The notes: generated by a model from the letters alone, not told the origin. Positions 19,833-29,307 are shown, counted from the first letter of the stretch. The stretch is 64,000 bases of DNA from Xenorhabdus yunnanensis (GCF_028598805.1 NZ_JAQRFI010000014.1:30077-94076), one strand, 5' to 3'. Numbers and translations are program-made.

Positions 19833-20423
19833 ATGGTTTCGTTAAACAAAAATCAGTCAGTTTCGCTCGCCAAACAGAGCGCATCACTGGCTAAAGTAGA
19901 TTTTGGTCTGGGATGGGATCCTGTCATCAAAAAGAAAGGCTTTCTTGCGAGCTTATTCGGTAGTGGCAGTGATGAAATTGATCTGGATGCAAGCTGCATG
20001 ATGCTTGATAAATCTGGCAATGCCATCGATACAGTGTGGTTCGGCCAACTGAAATCAAAATGTGGTTCTATACAACACACTGGCGACAACCTGACGGGAG
20101 AAGGCGATGGCGATGATGAAGTTATTCGCGTCGATCTGCTCAAACTTCCCGCTAATGTCGAATACCTTGTATTTACCGTTAATAGTTTCCGTGGTCAAAC
20201 CTTCAATGATGTTGAAAATTCCTTCTGTCGCGTCGTTGATCAAAGCGGTAAAGAGTTGGCTCGCTATCAGTTGAATGAACAAGGGACCCACACAGGCATT
20301 ATCATCTCCTCTCTACGCCGCAATGGTGGTCAGTGGGATTTTACGGCACATGGCGTTCCTTGTCTTGAGCGTACTATTGACGCTATGTACCCGCAGATCG
20401 TTAAGACGGTGGTGGTGTGGTAA
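19833..20423 (+). CDS. terZ: Tellurium resistance protein TerZ
   Basis: A 196-residue TerD-fold protein. It starts MVSLNKNQSVSLAK and has the calcium-binding DLDASCMMLD and [15 protein letters not shown] motifs shared by TerD/TerZ proteins. A GTG at 19824 is in frame, but GAGG ahead of the ATG at 19833 and the TerZ N-terminus favour 19833. It opens the rightward ter operon, and its stop overlaps the terA start (TAATG). Confidence 0.93.
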   Translation: MVSLNKNQSVSLAKQSASLAKVDFGLGWDPVIKKKGFLASLFGSGSDEIDLDASCMMLDKSGNAIDTVWFGQLKSKCGSIQHTGDNLTGEGDGDDEVIRVDLLKLPANVEYLVFTVNSFRGQTFNDVENSFCRVVDQSGKELARYQLNEQGTHTGIIISSLRRNGGQWDFTAHGVPCLERTIDAMYPQIVKTVVVW

Positions 20424-21589
20424 TGAATTTAACCCCTGGGGGCAATGCCCCCGTTTCTAATCAAACCCTTACAGTACGGGTTCTGTCTGGTTCAGCCGTT
20501 GATGTTTCTGCTTTTCGTCTATATGCAAATGGTAAAGTCAAGGGCGATCCGGACATGGTGTTCTACGGTCAGCCAGTCAATAACGACAATACCATTCGTC
20601 TTACTGGCGGCAACATCAATACCTCATTCAGCGTCAACTTACCCGCATTGGGTCAGGATGTTCAGAAAGTCGCATTCACCGTAACCTGCGACGGCAACCA
20701 AACAATTTCCAATCTGCGCAATCTAACTATTCAGGTTGAACTGAACAGCAGCGTGATTTTGCAGGGAGATGTTGAAGTACAAGGACGTCCAGAAGCAGCC
20801 TTAATCCTCGGCGAACTGTATCGCCGTAATGGCGAGTGGAAATTCCGTTTTATAGCCCAAGGTTTTAATGGCGGCCTCAAACCACTGGCGGAGCATTTTG
20901 GCATGGATATCATTGATGATAATGCGCCAACCTCAACACCTGCTCCGGCATCCACTGCACCAACGCCAATTAATGTTAATTTAAGCAAAGTTTCTCTGAC
21001 CAAAGAAAAGCCGGCTATCAGCCTGAATAAACGCGACAACTACGGTAAAATCCGCATCAATCTGAACTGGAATCAAACCTCCTCATCCTCTTCAAGGGGT
21101 ATATTGCAGGGTATGTTTGGTTCAAACAAAAATGTGGATTTGGATCTTGGTGCATTCATCCGGTTGCAGGATGGAAGTCGGGGCGTTGTACAGGCATTGG
21201 GGAATAGCTTTGGTGATTACCGTTATGAGCCATATGTAGAATTACAGGGCGATGATCGCACGGGTAGTGTAAGTGACGGTGAATGGCTCCACATCAATGG
21301 TCTTGAATGGAAAAACATCAGTGAAGTTTTGATCTACGCCTTTATCTATGAAGGTGCACCTAGCTGGGATAAAACCGACGGTGTAGCCACAATCTATGTC
21401 CCTGACCAGCCACCAATTGAAACACGCATGACGGAAGGTCACAACAACAAAGGCATGTGTGCCATTGCACGCCTTGTAAATGAAAACGGAGCCATCAAAG
21501 TAGAACGTATAAATCAATACTTCAAAGGGCATAAAGAAATGGACAGAGCATTTGGATGGGGCTTTAGTTGGACATCCGGTAGTAAATAA
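20423..21589 (+). CDS. terA: Tellurium resistance protein TerA
   Basis: A 388-residue TerA. It has two TerD-like halves: an N-terminal half starting MNLTPGGNAPV with VSAFRLYANGKVKGD, and a C-terminal half with KIRINLNWNQ and DLDLGAFIRLQDGS, joined by a Pro/Thr/Ala-rich linker near residues 170-190. TerA is thought to be a cytosolic, metal-linked partner of TerD proteins and TerC. It is translationally coupled to terZ. Confidence 0.92.
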   Translation: MNLTPGGNAPVSNQTLTVRVLSGSAVDVSAFRLYANGKVKGDPDMVFYGQPVNNDNTIRLTGGNINTSFSVNLPALGQDVQKVAFTVTCDGNQTISNLRNLTIQVELNSSVILQGDVEVQGRPEAALILGELYRRNGEWKFRFIAQGFNGGLKPLAEHFGMDIIDDNAPTSTPAPASTAPTPINVNLSKVSLTKEKPAISLNKRDNYGKIRINLNWNQTSSSSSRGILQGMFGSNKNVDLDLGAFIRLQDGSRGVVQALGNSFGDYRYEPYVELQGDDRTGSVSDGEWLHINGLEWKNISEVLIYAFIYEGAPSWDKTDGVATIYVPDQPPIETRMTEGHNNKGMCAIARLVNENGAIKVERINQYFKGHKEMDRAFGWGFSWTSGSK

Positions 21590-21630
21590 TACTCTTTTTT
21601 ACAAGACGTTTTTAACAAGTGGAGGGGCTT

Positions 21631-22086
21631 ATGTCCTTTTTAAACAAAATTAAATCAGCATTTAACTCAGGACGTGAAGAACTGACTAATCAAGTTAGTC
21701 GCTTCAAAAACAAAAAGTTTATGGAAGGCACTGTAGCAGTATGTGCGCATGTTGCCATGGCGAGCGATGGCGTCAGCTCAGAAGAAAAGCAGAAAATGAT
21801 AGGGTTCATCAAAAACTCCCCTGAACTAAATGTCTTCGATACTACAGAGATTATCGGATTTTTTAACAAGCTGGTCAGCAGCTATGAATTTGATGCTGAC
21901 ATCGGCAAAGGTGAAGCAATGAAATTCATCATGGCCCTGAAACAACAGCCGGAAGCGGCACAGCTTGCTTTGCGCGTAGGTATCGCAGTTGCCAAAAGTG
22001 ATGATGATTTTGATGACAACGAAAAAAAGGCGGTTCGAGAAATTTGCTTAGCCCTTGGCTTTGCACCGGCTGACTTCGGACTATAA
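21631..22086 (+). CDS. terB: Tellurium resistance protein TerB
   Basis: A 151-residue all-helical TerB: MSFLNKIKSAFNSGREEL, MASDGVSSEEKQKM, and acidic KSDDDFDDNEKKAV near the end. TerB binds metal ions and is proposed to link TerC at the membrane to other partners. The ATG at 21631 has a strong GGAGGGG; the upstream in-frame GTG (21619) is not needed. Confidence 0.93.
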   Translation: MSFLNKIKSAFNSGREELTNQVSRFKNKKFMEGTVAVCAHVAMASDGVSSEEKQKMIGFIKNSPELNVFDTTEIIGFFNKLVSSYEFDADIGKGEAMKFIMALKQQPEAAQLALRVGIAVAKSDDDFDDNEKKAVREICLALGFAPADFGL

Positions 22087-22113
22087 TCGCAGATAATTTA
22101 AGAGACTTACTCT

Positions 22114-23142
22114 ATGTCATCCACGCACATTGGTTTTCCGATGGAAACCGTTGCTGTATTCATTTTTCTGTCGGTTGGTGCGCTCTTTATCGACCTATTT
22201 ATGCATCGTCATGATAAGCCGATTTCGCTGCGCAGTGCCGCTCTTTGGTCTATTTTCTGGATCGCGATTGCTTTTGTTTTCGCAGGATTTCTGTATGTTC
22301 ATCATGGTGCAGAAACAGCGAGTCTGTTTGTAACAGGGTACGCACTGGAAAAAGTGCTTTCTGTCGATAATTTGTTTGTCATCATGGCGATTTTCTCTTG
22401 GTTCGCTGTTCCTGACCGCTATCGTCACCGAGTTCTGTATTGGGGTATTATCGGTGCTATCGTCTTCCGCGGTATTTTTGTCGCCATCGGGACAAGCCTT
22501 CTGGCACTTGGACCGTGGGTTGAAATCTTATTTGCGGTTATTGTTGGCTGGACAGCAGTCATGATGCTGAAAAGTGGTGATGACGACGATGAGATCGAAG
22601 ACTACTCACAGCACCTTGCCTATCGTCTGGTAAAGCGCTTCTTCCCAATTTGGCCGAAACTGCGCGGTCATGCTTTTGTGCTGAACCAAAAAGAAGTAGA
22701 TGAAGAGCTGGCTAAACCAGAAAACGCCGATGTGAAAGTGGGTCGAGTAGGCAAATTCATGCTTTATGCTACACCACTGATGCTGTGTCTGGCAGTGGTT
22801 GAACTATCTGATGTTATGTTTGCCTTTGACTCTGTACCTGCAGTTATTGCTGTCAGCCGGGAACCTTTAATTGTGTATAGCGCCATGATGTTTGCTATCT
22901 TGGGCCTGCGTACGCTCTATTTTGTACTTGAGGCATTGAGAAAGTATCTGGCGCATCTGGAAAAGGCAGTAATCGTTTTGCTGTTCTTCATCGCCATTAA
23001 ACTGGGTCTGAACGCCTCTGAGCACATATTCCATCATGGCTATTCGATTTCAGCGACAAGCAGCTTGTTTGTGGTGATTGGGGTTCTGGCAGCCGGTATT
23101 ATTGCCAGCTTGCTGTTCCCACAAAAAGAAAACGCAAGCTAA
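22114..23142 (+). CDS. terC: Tellurium resistance membrane protein TerC
   Basis: A 342-residue inner-membrane protein with about nine hydrophobic segments. It carries the TerC signatures LEKVLSVDNLFVIMAIFSWF and VELSDVMFAFDSVPAV, acidic residues within membrane segments that suggest ion binding. A charged cytoplasmic loop around residues 150-205 separates the two halves. It lies 27 bp after terB. Confidence 0.94.
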   Translation: MSSTHIGFPMETVAVFIFLSVGALFIDLFMHRHDKPISLRSAALWSIFWIAIAFVFAGFLYVHHGAETASLFVTGYALEKVLSVDNLFVIMAIFSWFAVPDRYRHRVLYWGIIGAIVFRGIFVAIGTSLLALGPWVEILFAVIVGWTAVMMLKSGDDDDEIEDYSQHLAYRLVKRFFPIWPKLRGHAFVLNQKEVDEELAKPENADVKVGRVGKFMLYATPLMLCLAVVELSDVMFAFDSVPAVIAVSREPLIVYSAMMFAILGLRTLYFVLEALRKYLAHLEKAVIVLLFFIAIKLGLNASEHIFHHGYSISATSSLFVVIGVLAAGIIASLLFPQKENAS

Positions 23143-23196
23143 ATCCGGTATTAAGAATAATCAATTAACACGATGTAACAAAATGAGGAAATAACA

Positions 23197-23775
23197 ATGG
23201 GTGTATCTCTCTCTAAAGGTGGTAACGTTTCTCTAAGCAAAGAAGCGCCAGGCATGAAAAATGTTCTGATCGGTCTCGGTTGGGATGCTCGTTCGACTGA
23301 CGGACAGGACTTTGACCTTGACGCATCAGCTTTCCTACTGGCGGCAAACGGAAAAGTACGCGGTGATGCGGATTTCATTTTCTATAACAATCTGAAATCG
23401 TCTGATGGTTCCATTATGCACACTGGCGACAACCGTACCGGTGAAGGCGATGGCGATGACGAATCACTGAAAATCAAACTGGATCAAGTTCCTGCTGACG
23501 TAGACAAAGTGGTGTTTGTTGTCACTATCCATGACGCACAAACTCGTAGCCAGAGTTTCGGTCAAGTTTCCGGTGCATTTATTCGTCTGGTTAACGATGA
23601 TACTCAAGTTGAAGTCGCCCGTTATGATCTGACTGAAGATGCTTCTACTGAAACCGCTATGCTGTTCGGTGAACTGTATCGCCACAACACAGAATGGAAA
23701 TTCCGTGCAGTAGGTCAAGGTTACGCTGGTGGTCTGGCTTCTGTTTGTGCACAGTATGGTATCAATGCTGCTTAA
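23197..23775 (+). CDS. terD: Tellurium resistance protein TerD
   Basis: A 192-residue Ter[49 protein letters not shown] and [15 protein letters not shown] calcium-binding motifs. TerE, usually next, is absent. A strong terminator follows 76 bp downstream, so the operon ends here as terZABCD. Confidence 0.94.
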   Translation: MGVSLSKGGNVSLSKEAPGMKNVLIGLGWDARSTDGQDFDLDASAFLLAANGKVRGDADFIFYNNLKSSDGSIMHTGDNRTGEGDGDDESLKIKLDQVPADVDKVVFVVTIHDAQTRSQSFGQVSGAFIRLVNDDTQVEVARYDLTEDASTETAMLFGELYRHNTEWKFRAVGQGYAGGLASVCAQYGINAA

Positions 23776-23851
23776 TTTAGATATTATTCAATATAAATAT
23801 TTCAGTATGAATATATAAGTTAACATACTGAAGTTAATATATTGAAGTTAA

Positions 23852-23886
23852 AAGCCCTGCTTATATTATTCAGCAGGGCTTTTTTA
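23852..23886 (+). terminator. Rho-independent terminator of terZABCD
   Basis: AAGCCCTGC (23852-23860) pairs with GCAGGGCTT (23873-23881), followed by TTTTT. It is a classic intrinsic terminator. Confidence 0.9.
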
Positions 23887-24002
23887 TTAGCTTGTTAAAT
23901 AAAGGCATCTATTAACTAATAAATATCATCATCCAAATAACTCAAAGAAAATAACCTCAAATCTTATCTAATTGACAGTGCATCTTCCCGACTTAAAAGT
24001 TA

Positions 24003-24310
24003 ACATTTAGTACCAAACTGTTAACACAAGATGATTAAACTAATTTTTAACATCATGTTGGTTTATTCTTCCAACATAATTGACAATGTTAAATTATACC
24101 GCTTTCGATATCGAGCAATTTAAATTTTTGTTCAACATAATGAAAAAATCGAAAAATTATGATGAGGAAAAAGAGAAAGGAGATTTTTAAATGGATAACT
24201 ATTTTTTAAGGATAAATCAAAGAGTTGCTTTGATTTTTATAGGTTGGATGTAGATAAATGGAGTTGAAAAAATGAGATGATTTATTGGTTAACAGTTTGG
24301 TACTAAATGT
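24003..24310. other. Putative invertible DNA element (fimS-like)
   Basis: A 23-bp perfect inverted repeat (left 24003-24025, right 24288-24310; begins ACATTTAGTACC) flanks 262 bp. A FimB/MrpI-type recombinase gene overlaps the right arm. The inner segment has a perfect TTGACA at 24080-24085 on the plus strand and a TATAAT on the minus strand at 24093-24098, though no well-spaced complete promoter is certain. Inversion is inferred, not shown. Confidence 0.65.
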
Positions 24311-24886
24311 AACCCTTTTTCGCTTCCCTCTTGCCCGCCAAATTCCATCAAAGCGCCCCGCATTACTCGCGGTATACCTGACTGTATGACGAATATTACG
24401 ATGACCTAAATAGTCTTGAATCAATCGAGTATCGACGCCATTATCCGCTAATGCATAACCACAAGAGTGACGCAACATGTGCGGATTCGCGCAAATCGCA
24501 ATTTCTGCCTTGATGCTTGTGTTCCTAATGATCTTATAAAACTGTTGCCGTGATAAAGGCTCACCAGTTCTGGAAATAAACAACCATTCACTCTTGCCGA
24601 ACCTCTCAAGTTTTTTACGCACACTTAACCACTTACGCAATAATTGAATTTCCCGGGAAACCATGGGATGGATAGTGGAAAAACCATTTTTCAAACGATT
24701 AACGCTCAAGCTCCGGTCACGCAGATCCACATCAGACATACGCAGCCCCAATAGTTCAGAAACGCGAAAACCGTGAATAAAACCCATAAAAAGCATGCAG
24801 ATATTACGCTCTGCATTAGCACCTTTTTCTAATTCAGCCAATAGTTGTTCAATTTCAGATTGAGTTAAATATTTACGCTTTAACAT
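24206..24886 (-). CDS. FimB/MrpI-like tyrosine recombinase
   Basis: A 226-residue tyrosine recombinase of the fimbrial phase-switch class. The catalytic set is present: Arg in HGFRVSELLGLR, His-x-x-Arg in NPHMLRHSCG, His in YLGHRNIRHT and Tyr in VRYTASN. The usual length is near 200; here the last ~26 residues (NKSSHFFNS onward) are an extra hydrophobic tail encoded inside the apparent invertible segment. In the opposite orientation the protein would end after LLTQDD at 203 residues. No fimbrial operon is adjacent in the window. Confidence 0.88.
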   Translation of the reverse strand: MLKRKYLTQSEIEQLLAELEKGANAERNICMLFMGFIHGFRVSELLGLRMSDVDLRDRSLSVNRLKNGFSTIHPMVSREIQLLRKWLSVRKKLERFGKSEWLFISRTGEPLSRQQFYKIIRNTSIKAEIAICANPHMLRHSCGYALADNGVDTRLIQDYLGHRNIRHTVRYTASNAGRFDGIWRARGKRKRVTFSTKLLTNKSSHFFNSIYLHPTYKNQSNSLIYP

Positions 24887-25619
24887 AGTGTATGACTCTC
24901 TGTGGTAGTTAGTTATCTTCTCTTATAATTAAAATCATTTTTATAAAAAACCATCTTAAGCTCCCAATGACACAAAAAACACAATAAAATTATAAAAACA
25001 GAACAAATTATATGAAAAATTTATATTTTCTTTGCCTTTTATAAAGCAATTATATTAAAATTTATTAAATAATTCGATAATAAAAACAATCAAAAAATCG
25101 CTTTTAGCCATCCAAAATAATAATTAAGTAAAATTATATCAATATACCTCTTCACGCTGATAATGAATTAAATAAGATATTAGTGAAGAAGTAAATGACA
25201 ATGACATGACCAATTTATGTCATAAATATGACAGTATGATTACAGTCAGGTTAATTAGTATAAACAGAAAAGTAACTATCTGAAATTTATTGATTATAAA
25301 AATAAAAACATCATTTAACTATTAAATAATCTATATATTTGATAATCCCAAAAATCACATAAATATTTACCAAATTCTTACTTATTCGAATTTTAGATAG
25401 GTATTTCAAAATGGATAAATATACAGTTATTTTTTGCGAGTTGCTTCGCAAAGAGTAACATTACCGATGGCATATTAGCCAACTAACCGCTAGGGTAGAC
25501 ATCGATTCTTAACCAATGAATGCGATACAGATGAAAAACACGTATGAATTCGCGGTGCAGTTCGGGCGAAGTGCTGATAGAGTATCGCTGTATATCCCAA
25601 TAACACAAGGAACGTACAA
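24887..25619. other. AT-rich intergenic region, no gene seen
   Basis: 733 bp of very AT-rich sequence between the recombinase and the SymE-like gene. I see no convincing ORF, RNA or repeat. A regulatory region or the remains of a lost fimbrial operon would fit. Confidence 0.5.
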
Positions 25620-25970
25620 ATGAGCCTTCATGTTTCATTTTGCCAGACTGACATTGGTATCCCAGAATTAATACTGAATGGTAGTACACTCAGCGATGCT
25701 GGATTTACCGCGAATGAATTATTTCATATCTCACAGTTTTCCAATGGCGTTATTATCTCCCTCGTTGATCCCAACGCAGACTTAGTTAGTTTGATCAATG
25801 AAGTAGAAGATAACCCATACGAAGGAATCGATAGTATTCGTGAAAATGGTGAACTTTATATTGCAGGAGATTGGCTAACCATCAGCAACTTAGTGGAACA
25901 ACCTATTAACATTGAAATGGAACCCGGTAAGATTGTTCTTAAGCCTAAATTGATGGAAATGCTGGCTTAA
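25620..25970 (+). CDS. SymE/AbrB-like small protein, two similar halves
   Basis: 116 residues. Two segments resemble the SymE/AbrB-type pattern (small strand, W/L, then G-x-I-V-L): residues about 15-42 (ELILNGSTLSDAGFTANELF) and about 79-110 (ELYIAGDWLTISNLVEQP, MEPGKIVLKP). SymE is an SOS-linked toxin whose translation is blocked by an antisense RNA. I see the family likeness only loosely. The ribosome site AAGGAAC is well placed before the ATG. I see no clear antisense promoter. Confidence 0.45.
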   Translation: MSLHVSFCQTDIGIPELILNGSTLSDAGFTANELFHISQFSNGVIISLVDPNADLVSLINEVEDNPYEGIDSIRENGELYIAGDWLTISNLVEQPINIEMEPGKIVLKPKLMEMLA

Positions 25971-26094
25971 AAGCATTGTCATTAAAAAATAACCTTCCAT
26001 CAATTAGCCGGAAAATATTAAGCAGAATTCCGGCTTTTAATGTTTCCTAATATTAAAGACGCGTTATTCGAAACGGCACTTCAAACCCTATAAC

Positions 26095-26850
26095 CTATTT
26101 CCCACCCGCTAAGTCAATGAAATTGCCGGTAACATATGATGATTCATCAGACAACAGCCATGCAATGGCCTGAGCAACTTCTTCCGGCTGCCCTCCTCGT
26201 TTCATCGGTAAGGAATCTTTGATTCGCTCAACTCGCCCAGGCTCTCCACCATCGGCATGCATTTCAGTATAAATGAATCCAGGACGCACAGCATTGACCC
26301 TAATACCCTGTGCCGCTACTTCTTGCGCCAGCCCGATTGTCATCGTATCAATGGCACCTTTCGATGCCGCATAATCAACGTATTCATGGGGAGAACCCAG
26401 TCTGGCGGCGGCAGATGAAACATTAACGATCACGCCACCTTGCCCACCATGACGCAAAGCCATTCTCTTGATCGCCTCACGTGCACAGAGAAAAGCCCCA
26501 GTGACATTGGTTGCGAAAATTTCATTCAACCGCTCTGCCGTCAACTGTTCAATAGTGGCTTGAGGCTTTAATATTCCGGCATTATTCACTAACCCAGAAA
26601 TATATCCCAACTCTTTTTCCGTCCTTTGGAATAACGTCATCACTTGTTTTTCATCTGCTATATCGACCTGAACCGCAATTGCTGACTGCCCAAGAGCGCG
26701 GATCATATCCACAACTTCATAAGCTCTATCTTCACGGTTACGATAACCAATACAGATATGATGCCCCTGCGTTGCTAAACAACGTGCCGTGGCCTTGCCA
26801 ATGCCACGGGAACCACCTGTAATGATCGTGACTTTTTGCATTATTTTCAC
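26095..26850 (-). CDS. ygfF: YgfF-like short-chain dehydrogenase
   Basis: A 251-residue NAD(P)-dependent reductase: TGGSRGIGKAT near residue 12, VNNAGIL, catalytic Ser in NVSSAAARLGSP, YVDYAASKGA, and RPGFIYTEMHADGGEPGR. The C-terminus SSYVTGNFIDLAGGK closely matches E. coli YgfF as I recall it. The substrate is unknown. The GTG at 26850 has GGGGG at good spacing; the ATG at 26841 is the alternative start. Confidence 0.88.
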   Translation of the reverse strand: MKIMQKVTIITGGSRGIGKATARCLATQGHHICIGYRNREDRAYEVVDMIRALGQSAIAVQVDIADEKQVMTLFQRTEKELGYISGLVNNAGILKPQATIEQLTAERLNEIFATNVTGAFLCAREAIKRMALRHGGQGGVIVNVSSAAARLGSPHEYVDYAASKGAIDTMTIGLAQEVAAQGIRVNAVRPGFIYTEMHADGGEPGRVERIKDSLPMKRGGQPEEVAQAIAWLLSDESSYVTGNFIDLAGGK

Positions 26851-26874
26851 AATGCCATTCCCCCATTTGCGGTG

Positions 26875-26997
26875 TTATTTTTTCACATCAAAACCTTGAG
26901 CACGCACTAATTGGCTCATCGATTTTAAATCAGTCATCAAATCATCAACATTGTTATTCAGCAGATTCTGGTGCATTTCACTGAATGCCGCAGCCAT
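26875..26997 (-). CDS. Possible 40-residue small protein
   Basis: ATG at 26997, preceded by AAGAG, opens a frame reading MAAAFSEMHQNLLNNNVDDL and ending GFDVKK. It is amphipathic and looks like coding sequence rather than noise, perhaps the tail of a decayed longer gene. An in-frame stop lies just upstream. I do not recognise a family. Confidence 0.3.
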   Translation of the reverse strand: MAAAFSEMHQNLLNNNVDDLMTDLKSMSQLVRAQGFDVKK

Positions 26998-27219
26998 CTC
27001 TTACAAGCTCTGAATAGAAGAATTAAAAACAAACAATTATAAATATATAAAATATAATACCTCCAAAACATAATCACTTATTCTAAAAAGAAATACAAAT
27101 ACGTTCTCTAGAAAAATAGAAATACTCCCTATGTTAAATTTGCAATCATAACATTCAAAACTATACTCCAAACTGCAAGAGTAGATTTCGGGTTTCAGTA
27201 CTCTAATCAGAGGAAATAT

Positions 27220-27549
27220 ATGATGAAAAGCTTGAAGTTATCAGTTGCAGCATTACTGGTGTTGTTTTCAAGTGCAACGCTTGCAGCGCCAGCAGTATCA
27301 ACCTCAGCCGAAGCTGCACCAAAAATAGCAACGGCAGTAAAATATGATGTTAAGACAGCAAAAAATAAAACTAATTCGTTAAAGAAGAAAGTAAGCAAAA
27401 AGGCAAAAAAACAAAAAGCGTCAAAGAAGAAAAATAAATCAGTAAAAAGAGGAGCCAATACGGCTCTTTGTAAAGACGGGACTTATAGCAAGAGTAAATC
27501 CCGCAAAGGGGTCTGCTCTCGCCACGGCGGTGTTTCTAAGTGGCTGTGA
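27220..27549 (+). CDS. Secreted lysine-rich DUF3761 protein
   Basis: 109 residues. A signal peptide (to about residue 23, LAAPAVS) is followed by a strongly basic lysine-rich linker (residues ~45-75, many KK pairs) and a C-terminal DUF3761-like module: ALCKDGTYSKSKSRKGVCSR, then HGGVSKWL with two cysteines. The export signal points to the periplasm or outside; no activity is known. AGAGG precedes the ATG pair. It is a single gene with its own terminator. Confidence 0.75.
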   Translation: MMKSLKLSVAALLVLFSSATLAAPAVSTSAEAAPKIATAVKYDVKTAKNKTNSLKKKVSKKAKKQKASKKKNKSVKRGANTALCKDGTYSKSKSRKGVCSRHGGVSKWL

Positions 27550-27576
27550 TATTTTAGTTAATTGTCCATTATGCAC

Positions 27577-27607
27577 AATTAGGGAGTTTAGGCTCCCTAA
27601 TTATTTT
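27577..27607 (+). terminator. Terminator after the DUF3761 gene
   Basis: AATTAGGGAG (27577-27586) pairs with CTCCCTAATT (27593-27602), followed by ATTTT. Confidence 0.8.
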
Positions 27608-28373
27608 CTGATAGTTATCGCGTTTTTTCACTGAATATTATGTTGTTTTTCCCTAGAACGAGAAATGACTAATGGTGATTTTCTTGCCTGATATTATACT
27701 CTAGTCATTTTCTTCGTCTTTACGATGCCTTTTATGATATTAATTTGCATGTTTTCTTCATCTTATATTATGGGATGTAAATTTATTACAACTATAAAAT
27801 TATTTTATTTTCACATGAAATATCAACCCCCTGATATAAAATAACGCTGTGTCAAATGTGACTTGAAAGATGGATTATAAATTTTTCTTCCTCATCGGTC
27901 ACATAAGTAAAAAACATTATTAATAATATAATCACACTATATTACGACACTGAAACTCAGATAATTAATGAAAAATTAACCACAAAAATAGATAAACGAA
28001 TATAAACAACAAAGTTCCTTATGATAACTGTAATAAAGAAAAAATTCGTACTCTAATAAGAATAAAGCAAGGCAAATAAATTTCAATTAAATAACATTAA
28101 GTTATTCAGTAATCAGCGATAAATGAAACTGTTTGAAAAATCAATATAACACTATAAATCATCATATATCCAACATTGTTCGCCAGATAAAATCATAATA
28201 ATTATTACAATAATTTACCATACGAAGTGAAAAATATAGATATTTGTCCGTAGGGTGCTAACATTCGTTATAGAAACGAAACTTATGAATGACGAATAAT
28301 AGTAGCTATATATTGTTTGCTCTGTTAATATTCGTTTGTTTTTTATCCAGAGTAATAAAACGAGGAGAAGCAA
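27608..28373. other. AT-rich intergenic region, no gene seen
   Basis: About 770 bp of AT-rich sequence without a convincing gene before the Bax-like glucosaminidase. A small ORF at 28289 on the plus strand overlaps the real gene in another frame and is rejected. Confidence 0.5.
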
Positions 28374-29147
28374 ATGCCCTCTCTAATGATGAGGACAAGT
28401 GCGGTCTTCGCTTTCTTTATCTCATTAATCTTTACCGGTCTGAGCCATGCCTCGACCAGTACCTCGAAAATGCAAGAGTATTCTCACAATGGCATGCCAG
28501 TAAATTTGCCTGATTTGCGAAAATACCCTTCAGGTACACCTCGGAAGAAAGCGTTTTTAAATATTATTGTCCCTGTAATTGATCAACATAATCAGAAGAT
28601 TATGCAAGACCGCAAATGGCTCCTGACACACCAAAAAAATCATCATTGGTCTGTACAGGATAGTCATCGATTAAAAAAGATCTGCATGGATTACAAAATG
28701 ACCTGCAATTCACCAAAACAGTTCAATTGGAAGAAATTGCTAAGTCGGGTTGACATTATCCCTACCCATTTCGTTGCCACACAAGCAGCCGCTGAATCAG
28801 GTTGGGGAACGTCAGAACTTGCCAAAAAGAATAATAATCTGTTTGGGATGCGTTGTAGCTCTTGCGGCAGAACTAAAGGAAAAGTCAAAGGTTATTCAGC
28901 TTATCTGACTATTAATGCTTCTGTCATTGCCTATATGAAGAATCTGAATACACATCGTGCTTATGAGTCATTGCGTTCTTCACGTGCAAAGCAGAGGACA
29001 ACACAGGAGCCACTGAATACCAGTAAGCTGATCGATAATCTCAATGGTTATTCTGAACTGGGTGCTGACTATAATCGCTATTTACATCGAGTATTTAATG
29101 TCAATAGGCAGCTGATCTCACAGGCTCAGGAATTGGCTATTCAATAA
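28374..29147 (+). CDS. Bax-like peptidoglycan glucosaminidase
   Basis: 257 residues. A signal peptide (FAFFISLIFTGLSHA) precedes a glucosaminidase domain: FVATQAAAESGWGTSELAKK, with the catalytic Glu in AAES, then NNLFGMRCSSCG and late NGYSELGADYNRYL. Such enzymes cut beta-N-acetylglucosamine links in cell wall glycan in the periplasm. The ATG at 28374 has AGGAGA upstream. It lies just before the peptidoglycan O-acetylation trio, but a terminator at 29160 separates them. Confidence 0.85.
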   Translation: MPSLMMRTSAVFAFFISLIFTGLSHASTSTSKMQEYSHNGMPVNLPDLRKYPSGTPRKKAFLNIIVPVIDQHNQKIMQDRKWLLTHQKNHHWSVQDSHRLKKICMDYKMTCNSPKQFNWKKLLSRVDIIPTHFVATQAAAESGWGTSELAKKNNNLFGMRCSSCGRTKGKVKGYSAYLTINASVIAYMKNLNTHRAYESLRSSRAKQRTTQEPLNTSKLIDNLNGYSELGADYNRYLHRVFNVNRQLISQAQELAIQ

Positions 29148-29159
29148 CACACTCCCGAT

Positions 29160-29198
29160 AATCCATTTTGTATTAATTACAAGGTGGATTCTTTTTTT
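29160..29198 (+). terminator. Terminator after the Bax-like gene
   Basis: AATCCATTTTGTA pairs (with G-T pairs) to TACAAGGTGGATT, followed by CTTTTTTT. It ends at 29198. Confidence 0.85.
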
Positions 29199-29307
29199 AT
29201 AACCTATCTTTATATTGCCTACTGTAAACATAGGCAAATTCCATACTATAATGCACGTCAGAATTACATTCTTTCTCCCAACGATAAATGATTAGCCAGA
29301 GCCTGAT

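Noticed and set aside
24080..24109. Complete sigma-70 promoter in the invertible segment
   Set aside because: TTGACA is perfect but no good -10 follows at 16-18 bp, so only the element itself is reported.
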